The notes beneath the pieces were generated by a model. That model saw nothing but the letters and a program-made list of their open reading frames with translations. It searched no databases and was not told the DNA's origin. Made by a program: the position numbers and the translations under genes. A stretch of DNA of 64,000 nt. Origin: Larix kaempferi (Eukaryota > Streptophyta > Pinopsida > Pinales > Pinaceae). The stretch is taken from assembly GCA_027924585.1 (NCBI GenBank), contig BSBM01001719.1, positions 9,544,001 through 9,608,000 of the forward strand. The letters run 5' to 3'. Shown here piece by piece: positions 56,920 to 64,000 of the stretch (within the stretch, counting starts at the first letter, position 1; every line of letters begins with the position of its first letter).

Positions 56920-57572
56920 GAGTTAGTGGATATGAATCTGTACAGACAGATTATTGGGTCATTGATGTATCTGATGAATACAAGCTAGATATATGCTTTG
57001 CTGTGAACACCTTGAGTCAACATCTAATGGAACCTAGGCATGCTCACCTGATAGCTGCAAAGCATGCGATGAGGTACCTAAAGGGTACGATAGAATTTGG
57101 TCTATGTTATCTTGGAGATCATGACTTCAGATTTTATGTCTACATAGATGTTTATTGGGCAGGAAGTGTATCAGACAGGAAGAGCACATCAGGTGGATGT
57201 TATTGTCTAGGATCTGCCATGATCTCATGGCTTAGCAAGAAGTAGTCTAGTGTGGCTCTCAGCACAGCCAAAGCAGAATATATAGCTGCTTGCTCTGCTA
57301 GTTGTGAAGCGATATGGCTTCAGAAGTTGTTATCAGGACTGTTTGACTTAGATATGGACCCCACTGTGATCCTATGTGACAACCAGAGTTGTATCAAGAT
57401 GACAGAGAAGCCAATGTTCCATGATAAGTCAAAGCACATAGAGATCCGATATTTTTATATACAGGATATGGTGCAAAAAGGAGCTATCAAGCTCGAGTAT
57501 GTGAGCATTGACAAGCACGTTGCTGATGTATTGACCAAACCTATGTCTCGAGTAAAGTTTGAGTATTTCTGA
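56920..57572 (+). pseudogene. T9 Copia RNase H
   Basis: It shows the connection (ICFAVNTLSQHLMEPRHAHLIAAKH, MRYLKGTIEFGL), then VYIDVYWAGSVSDRKSTSG, a stop at 57243-57245, ALSTAKAEYIAACSASCEAIWL, ILCDNQSCIKMTEKPMFHDKSKHIEIRYF and the end VADVLTKPM. Apart from the stop it is complete. It ends at TGA 57570-57572. Confidence 0.85.
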
Positions 57573-57619
57573 GACAAGCTTGGTGTAGTTCAGAAGGACC
57601 CTCCTCGAAAGGGGGAGTG

Positions 57620-58860
57620 ACATGGTCGATGATGATACTTGGATACTGGTATCGATATGGATACCTGTATCGATGATGAGATTTCCTATTTCGACAGTAA
57701 GGTCGATGATGTGGATACATGTATCGATGATATGGATACCTATATCGATGATGATATTGCCTATGTCGACGGTAAGGTCGATGATGTGGATACATGTATC
57801 GATGATGTGGATACTTGTATCGATGATGAGGACACTTGTGTCGATGATAAGGTTACTTGTTCCGACGATGAGGTCGATGATGAGGTTACCTGTTCCGACG
57901 ATGAGGTCAATGATGAGGTTACCAGTTATGACGATGAGGTCGATATATGGTCCCTAGTGGACGAGAGGGATTGTATCATCCTCAGACTTCCGTCCCTAAA
58001 TTGATCCGTAGACATATGTCTCTGAGAAATGGTCCCTAGTGGACGAGAGGGATTATATCATCCCCGGACTTCCATCCTTGAATTGATCCATAGACATATG
58101 TCTCCGAGTGGACGTGATAGGATTGCATCCTCTCTGAATGTTTATTCAAAATGTACGTGATAGGACTGCATCGTCCTTGAACAATAGTTCAAAATGTACG
58201 TGACAGGAATGCATCGTCCTTAGACATGAGAGATGTCTTCAATGGATCAAGGACTGCATCATCCTTAGACATGCGAGGTGTCTTAAATGGATCAAGGAAT
58301 CCATCGTCCTTAGACATGAGAGGTGTCTTAAATGGATAAAGGACTGCATCATCCTTAGACATGAGAGGTGTCTTAAATTGATCAAGGACTGCATCGTCCT
58401 TAGACATGAGAGGTGTCTTAAATGGATCAAGGAATGCATCATCCTTAGACATGAGAGGTGTCTTAAATGGATCAGGATTGATTATCCTGTAAATAGATAT
58501 GGACTGCATCGTCCATAGACATGAGAAGTGTCTTAAAAGGATCAGGATTGATCATCCTGTAAAGTAGATGTGGATTGCATCGTCCATAGACATGAGAGGT
58601 GTCTTAAATTGAGAGGGATTGATCATCCCGTAATTGAATCATATGTATTGCAGAGTATGCTTCTATGTTGATGTTTTTGATCGAGAGATCCAGATGATGC
58701 CATTGATCGAGAGATCCAGATGATGATGTTGTTGATCGAGAGGATCTAGATGTTGATGTTGTTGATCGACAGGATCCAGATGATGATGTTGTTGATCGGG
58801 AGATCCAGATATTGATGATGTTGATCGAGAGATCCAGATGATGATGTTATTGTAGCTGTT
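57620..58860. repeat. T9 3' region made of several tandem repeat arrays
   Basis: Four arrays lie side by side: a GATGATGTGGATAC-ATGTATC-type array (57620-57945), an 82-bp unit twice (57947 and 58029), a 45-bp unit six times starting at 58212, 58257, 58302, 58347, 58392 and 58437 plus two 70-bp variants (58507 and 58577), and a unit of roughly 33 bp based on GATCGAGAGATCCAGATGAT (58677-58850). Frames through them (57639-58004 plus, 58189-58509 minus) give repeat peptides because unit lengths are mostly multiples of three; I do not treat them as genes. Confidence 0.8.
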
Positions 58861-59053
58861 CAAGTGCTGCAGAAGATGAAGACTCAGTACTGAAGATGTT
58901 GATGTTCTAGTACTGAAGATCTTGAAGATGTTTCAGTAACTATTTGAGTTACCGATGATGTATGAAGAAAGCTTCCAATGATTTATAGATGTATCATGTA
59001 TCATGTATTTGATGACTCCTTGCTCCTGGAGATGTTGTTATAATATCCTTCTC

Positions 59054-59065
59054 GTTAAGGGGGAG
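59054..59065 (+). other. T9 polypurine tract
   Basis: GTTAAGGGGGAG directly before the 3' LTR at 59066; the same kind of tract (GAAAGGGGGAG) occurs at 57608-57618. Confidence 0.8.
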
Positions 59066-59625
59066 TGTTGAAATATTGTAACTTCTAAGAATATTATATT
59101 TGTAATTTATTATTCCGGAGATGTTTCATTCCTCCGTGAAGACCTTATTGTATATCCAGAGATGTTTATTCCTCCGTCAGAATGTGGTAACTTGGGTTAT
59201 TAGACTTCCCTAGTGGGGTCGGCCCAGAGTGAGTTGTAATGGGGTGTTTAAGTCCCCAGTGGTTAAATTTGGGGCCGACCTAGTTAGTAAGTTAAGTCGG
59301 AGTAGTGTATAAATAGAGGAGGTGTGTTCCTCATTTATCACACACACACTCATTCATTCACTTGTGAATTGCGCATAGGAGAGAGAGAGAGATCTGCAAT
59401 ATGAGGAGAAGGAGCTCTTTTTTGGGGAATACATCTTTGTATTGTTGATCATCTATATTGAGGAAGATTTGCTGGGTTTTCTACCTCATGAGGGTTTCCC
59501 AGGATAAATTGTGTCTCTTGTGTTTATGTTGTGCTTGTTGTTCTTTCAGTGATCCTGTATATGCTATTATTGTGAAATGGAATGTAATATTGATGTTATC
59601 TATCTTAGCATATTGAATCTTAACA
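59066..59625 (+). repeat. T9 3' LTR
   Basis: Matches the 5' LTR without its 66-bp duplication and is followed by GATCT. Confidence 0.92.
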
Positions 59626-61180
59626 GATCTCTAATGAATGCTCTGGAATGCTTGTCTAATTCATGCACATGCCTATCAACATCGAATTACTTCAAACTAG
59701 TTCATGAAACATAAGCTACAAGAAAAGCAAACTAAACTAAGTACAAAACAAGAGTTTAGATGATTGGAATCAATGTTAACTTGTGATCAAAACCTACAAC
59801 ATAAACAAAGTATTCTTGTGCTATCCCTACTACAAATCAAATTATAACCTAAGACATCTATGAAAATGCAATAAAGCTGATCTATGACTTGAAAAGTAAA
59901 CCTATATTAAACTAAGCTATGAGAACTATCAAAATGAAACTTTGAAATACTGAAAACTAATGCATTTATATGAAATTCCAAATGAAATATTAATCTTGGA
60001 TCATAACTAGTTCCTAATCTATTATACCTATTGAAATGAAAGAACTTGAAACAATGAAACTAAACCAAGTATGAAAAACATAACACTATATAAATAAAAG
60101 TGAAAGACTAATTAGAAACTTGAAAGAAAACTAGAAATGAAATACTGAACTGATTTCGGAAATAAATCAAACTGAGATTCAACAAAGTCTATGATAGCAT
60201 TGTAAGAAAGTTTAAGCTAATCTAGGTCCTAGGCACGAAAGTAAGTGAAAGTAACTCATAAACTATCTAAATCATAAGCAAAATACAACTATGTTGCTTC
60301 GACTTGAACCATAACTATTTCTCATTCAAACAGTAAAACATATGCCGAATACAAATGCATTTCATCATCATTAAAACTCAAATAATTAACCTTTGTGTGA
60401 ATATAAATTGCTGGCGTTGGTAAAGATGGATTCGAATCCTAATCTAACTACAGAACATGATGAAGTACTAGAAAATTAACCTATCTTCTAGCTAACTATC
60501 TCTGCATTAAATGAAATACTCGAAATTCTGGAAATGACTGAAAATTCTGGGAAATTCTGTCTAAATGTGAACGGAAGGCTGAAAGAAGGTCTGAAAGGTA
60601 GTTTGAACGAAAGGTACAAATGACCGGCCGAATCGATTATGGAGTTATAAATTACATGAAAACAAAAGAAAATTACAGTTTATAAACAACAAAATGTCAC
60701 CTACAGGAAAACGAACCATATGCATGCAAAAACGAAATAACTTATCTGCAAATATAAAAAGAAACTGCTGTATATACACAAATGGAACCTCTGATTGTTG
60801 AGGCACCCTTCCCAGCAACAGGGGTTTGTCTCCGAAGCTACTCAGTCACCAACCATTGATAGAAAATGAGAATATGCTAACCAACGAATCCAAGGGTGCG
60901 AACGAAAGTCTGAACGGAGGTCCGAATGCAGATGGGCGTCTGATCGTGAATGCGCGTCTGGATGAGAGTCCGTATGGAAACCATAACCTGAAGAATGAAT
61001 ACTATGTGCCAAGCAAGTCTAGAAATGTTAGATTAATGTTAATAAACCATAAAAAAGATGATAATCAACCAAGATTCGTGAGACATTCAAATATATTCAT
61101 ATGTGAGTTCGAATGGTGGTTTGAATGGCAAAAAATATGACTTAACGTTCAATGATCAAAAGTGATGGCAAAATTGGACA
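59626..61180. other. AT-rich flank right of T9
   Basis: About 1.5 kb, rich in A and with no coding signal on either strand. The frame at 60826-61140 has no start context, motif or homologous repeat in the window and is probably chance. It may be older transposon debris. Confidence 0.45.
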
Positions 61181-61204
61181 TCAACACACTTCTAATTTTA
61201 GAAG

Positions 61205-61600
61205 TCTCAATTTAGAAAGTATAAATAGTAACTACCAAAATTCTAGGGCTTTGTTGAAAATGTGAGGTGTCTCTTTTTCTTTTTTTTTCATAAGTCTATG
61301 AATATTTGGAATAAATTTAAAAGCCTCATTTTAAAAAGAAAAAATAATAACTACCAAAATTCTAAGGCTTTGTAGCAAATCTCACATATCATGTCTTTGC
61401 ATTCGTGAACTAACCATTGGATTTTTCTTCCATGAAGTGAATTCGTGAACTAACCATTGGATTTTTCTTCTATGAAGTGAACAACTAATGTATTTTCTTA
61501 GATGGAGAATTCGTTTTCATTTTTTTATTAACTCATTTTGGGTAATGTATTTTCTTAGATGGAGAATTCGTTTTCATTTTTTTATTAACTCATTTTGTGT
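61205..61600. repeat. Three local duplications upstream of the F-box gene
   Basis: A diverged pair around AACTACCAAAATTCTA (about 61205-61270 and 61323-61390), a 40-bp tandem pair (61401-61440 and 61441-61480, one difference) and a 57-bp tandem pair (61487-61543 and 61544-61600). They lie 260-650 bp upstream of the start codon. Confidence 0.85.
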
Positions 61601-61856
61601 AGATCCATTTTAAAGGAAATTTTTTAATGGATAAAGATGATGCATCTTAATTAACTAAACCCGACCCGTCGGCCGTGACCTTGCGTGCAGTCATAACTTT
61701 TCAAAATATATGTATTTTAAGATCCAGCGTTCAACAAAAGAGTGCAAAGATCAATAGATGTATTTGAAGATCCATCGCTGATCAATAGTTCATCCATTCT
61801 CTTGTTTGCTTCTGCTTCGGTGTTGATTCCTTTGTGTAGAGTTTAAAAAAATCGAA

Positions 61857-63275
61857 ATGGAAGAGGTTTCTGAGCGTGAGTTTTCAATCGCTGAGTTGTG
61901 GGGTTTTTTGTCGGAGGATTTGCGGAGGCAGGTATTCGCGTGGCTGCCTGTGGACTGTGTGCATAGATATACGATTGTCAACCAGGAATGGAACGCCTTC
62001 CTTTCATCCAACCGAATGTGGATGTGGGGTCAGACAGCTATGACCAAGAAGCCATTGCTGGCTCTGTCCGTTACAAACCCTAAGCAGCAGTCTTGTACTT
62101 GCGTCGCTTTCTGCTTCTACACACGCACCTGGAAACGCTGCTTCTCGCTCTCTTTCATAACGGAAACCCCACATTTGGCACCGCACGAAATGAACGGACA
62201 CGGACACGCGATTTGTAGAGGATCGGCAGCGGGCCTCGTGTTGGTAGACTTCCCTGTGAATGGCAGTGGCCGCAATTTTCTCGAAAATGCAATGATCAAT
62301 TTCCTGGCAGATTCTCGCGTTCCCATGCATGTGTGCAATCCATACACAAGAACGTCGATCAGACTTCCCCCGATGCCAACGATAACTAACGTCATCCAGA
62401 AATGCATTGTGGCACTGGCGGAGGACAGTTACAGAGTCGTTGTGTTGGGGTCGGGGAGAGCATATTTAGAAAACCTTGTAGAATTCTACGATTCCTCTCA
62501 AAGGGAATGGAAAGTGGCGGGAAACATTCCGTTGGATATACGCGTCTATCAGCCGTTTAAACATCAATCGGCCGTAACTTCCATATCTATGGTTTACTGC
62601 GATGGCTCATTCTACTTTCTGGGGAGGAGGGTAAATATTCACCCGAATGCGATCCCAGAGATTCATTTCTTTCCAGACGTCGTTGTCAGTTTCACCATCC
62701 CATCAAACTCAGACGGCTTAACTGCAGAAACGCCCCTGCCACTGCTTCTTGCACCGTTTCCTGTGCTGCAAACTGCTCGGTGGGTAGAGCTGGTCACCTG
62801 CGGATCACGTCTGCTATTGGTCGCCGAAATAGAAGTGGGCCCCGTATCATACGAGACCTTGGAAATAGAAGAAGACCAGCGCATCATGGTAGGAGACGTG
62901 GTATCATACGAGAATATCCAGATTATGATATGGGAGTTGGGAAAGGATGACCCCAGCGGCCTCAATTCGTGGAGAAAGATTGCAACGATGCCTGAAATCG
63001 TATTTGACGAGATGAGGGAAAGTAGAATGTGGGGAGTACTTCGTCAATATCGTACCTGCGTAGGTGTTGGCGATTATTTGTGTTTCATGGGAGATAACAT
63101 ACCCATTAACCGAAGAGAGGAATGTGAACTAAGCGGGGATGAAATGCTTGTTTATAATCTCACTCATCGCTCTTGGACTTGGATTCCAGTCGACCCTCCT
63201 CTTTGGTTTCAACTCCGTAACTCCACTGTCACCAACATGGCCTTTCAGCCCAACCTTCTTAGGACGGTGAAATAA
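61857..63275 (+). CDS. F-box protein with kelch/beta-propeller-like C-terminus
   Basis: This is an intact single-exon gene of 472 codons. An F-box motif lies at residues 12-55 (LWGFLSEDLRRQVFAWLPVDCVHRYTIVNQEWN split by the usual Leu/Pro pattern), the part that binds SKP1 in SCF ubiquitin ligases. The rest resembles the plant F-box/kelch group: CNPYTRTSIRLPPMP, VEFYDSSQREWKVAGNIP, SMVYCDGSFYFLGRR, IMIWELGKDD and MLVYNLTHRSWTWIPVDPP look like propeller blades that would bind the target. The start is the first ATG after an in-frame TGA at 61824-61826 and has a good context (GAAATGG). Function cannot be named; resemblance to UFO-type proteins is only general. It is the only intact host gene in the window. 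Confidence 0.85.
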   Translation: MEEVSEREFSIAELWGFLSEDLRRQVFAWLPVDCVHRYTIVNQEWNAFLSSNRMWMWGQTAMTKKPLLALSVTNPKQQSCTCVAFCFYTRTWKRCFSLSFITETPHLAPHEMNGHGHAICRGSAAGLVLVDFPVNGSGRNFLENAMINFLADSRVPMHVCNPYTRTSIRLPPMPTITNVIQKCIVALAEDSYRVVVLGSGRAYLENLVEFYDSSQREWKVAGNIPLDIRVYQPFKHQSAVTSISMVYCDGSFYFLGRRVNIHPNAIPEIHFFPDVVVSFTIPSNSDGLTAETPLPLLLAPFPVLQTARWVELVTCGSRLLLVAEIEVGPVSYETLEIEEDQRIMVGDVVSYENIQIMIWELGKDDPSGLNSWRKIATMPEIVFDEMRESRMWGVLRQYRTCVGVGDYLCFMGDNIPINRREECELSGDEMLVYNLTHRSWTWIPVDPPLWFQLRNSTVTNMAFQPNLLRTVK

Positions 63276-63321
63276 ATATTTGGAGAAATGTTATATATGC
63301 ACGCAGGATGATTGCCTATGC

Positions 63322-63327
63322 AATAAA
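63322..63327 (+). terminator. Candidate poly(A) signal of the F-box gene
   Basis: AATAAA 47 bases after the stop codon, with another AATAAA overlapping the stop at 63271-63276. A run of nine A follows at 63352-63360. Confidence 0.5.
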
Positions 63328-63360
63328 ATGTTCATTTATTAATCACTTGTTAAAAAAAAA

Positions 63361-64000
63361 CAATTTTAGTTTTCACTTTTGTCAAAATGTAGGTTTTAAA
63401 TTTAAATAAGGATTGTAAAATGCATTTATATAAAGATATATTGAATTTCAGTTTCAATTTTCATTCATTAATCTTCACATTTCAGATAAATTATAAATAG
63501 TTACAAGAATAACTATTTTACTTCATAATCAAATAATTATGGTTTGTGTTATAATTTACCGCATGACATAGTTAGCACTTGATTATTAAATTTTGGTAAA
63601 TAAGTATTTTACTTTATAATTATTTGATTAATACAATTTTGGCCTATTTGTAAGATATCCAAATTGAAATTTTCACTAATTAATTTCACTTAATTACATT
63701 GTCAATATAATCCCATTTTCTAAAACTAAATGGAAGGAGACAACCACTTGTTGGAAAAAGACAACCACTTGTTAGTGTGAGTCAACCTAATATCAGTTTT
63801 GACTTTAACATTACAAATATTTTCTTTTCTAAACATTCTCCACTTAATTATCTACACTTCTACTAAAATATACATAATCAAGTTAATATAAATTAATATT
63901 TATTTATTTCAAGTAACAAATTACTAAAATATATATAATTAAGTTAATATATATTTATTTAAAGTAACAAATTTATCTACCAATAAAAAAATAAAAAAAA
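63361..64000. other. AT-rich right flank
   Basis: About 640 bp of AT-rich sequence with no ORF, repeat or RNA gene that I can support. Confidence 0.5.

Larger units (their letters stand above)
46496..59625 (+). mobile_element. T9: degenerate Ty1/Copia element hosting T10
   Basis: LTRs are 46496-47121 (626 bp) and 59066-59625 (560 bp) with TGTTGAAATA...CTTAACA ends, a perfect GATCT duplication (46491-46495 and 59626-59630), a tRNA-Met primer site right after the left LTR and a polypurine tract before the right one. Only the RT end and RNase H of pol are recognisable (56554-57572). Gag, protease and integrase are not visible. The region after RNase H is about 1.5 kb of tandem repeats. T10 splits it at 48854/55600. 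Confidence 0.88.

Noticed and set aside
57639-58004. 121-residue plus-strand frame rich in DTCIDD repeats
   Set aside because: Same reason: a repeat array with units mostly divisible by three in the 3' region of T9.
58189-58509. 106-residue minus-strand frame with 15-residue repeats (KDDAVLDPFKTPLMS)
   Set aside because: The 45-bp unit is a multiple of three, so one stop-free frame stays open by construction. No evidence of expression or homology.
58212-58620. Regularly spaced repeats that could suggest a CRISPR array
   Set aside because: Units are tandem without unique spacers and sit inside a plant retrotransposon.
60826-61140. 104-residue plus-strand frame
   Set aside because: No motif, no start context, composition like the surrounding non-coding sequence.

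Overview
The window reads as nuclear DNA of a land plant with a large, transposon-rich genome. There are no operons, rRNA or tRNA genes. Almost every coding stretch belongs to an LTR retrotransposon of a typical plant lineage (OTA-type Ty3/Gypsy, chromodomain Ty3/Gypsy, Ty1/Copia, TRIM), and the primer sites match plant initiator tRNA-Met or a Tat/Athila-type primer. The one ordinary host gene is an F-box gene at the right end. The old, deep nesting with few host genes would suit a gymnosperm or another large plant genome, but nothing here fixes the species. Elements are called T1 to T10 below, from left to right.

Bases 1-46200 are one nest. T1 (1-5980, + strand) is the internal part of an OTA-type Ty3/Gypsy element that starts before the window and breaks off inside integrase. 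It abuts, tail to tail, T2 (5981-46200, - strand), a second copy of the same family. T2's own sequence is only about 12.7 kb; the rest is five later insertions, each with a 5-bp target duplication. They are T3 (6169-15480, Tekay-like chromovirus), T4 (15744-19630, gag-protease-only Copia element carrying TRIM T5 at 16230-16509 in one LTR), T6 (21291-26954, nearly whole Reina-like chromovirus), and T7 (29497-33888) and T8 (35212-39487), two internally deleted relatives of T6 in opposite orientations. With the insertions removed, T2 reads from right to left as LTR, primer site, gag, protease, RT, RNase H, integrase, an extra ORF of roughly 940 codons, and a truncated 3' LTR.

Bases 46496-59625 are a second, simpler nest. 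T9 is a Copia element on the + strand with a degenerate pol and a 3' region built of tandem repeats. It is split by T10 (48855-55599), which has 2-kb LTRs and, instead of gag-pol, one ORF of about 924 codons with a single stop codon that I do not recognise. T10 is the best candidate for something undescribed.

Bases 59626-61856 are AT-rich flank with three short duplications just upstream of an intact single-exon F-box gene (61857-63275). The remaining bases to 64000 are AT-rich with nothing recognisable.

The elements interact as hosts and parasites. T7 and T8 share four apparently identical in-frame deletions relative to T6, so they look like a non-autonomous lineage moved by enzymes of a T6-like partner. 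T4, T5 and T10 would also need enzymes supplied in trans.
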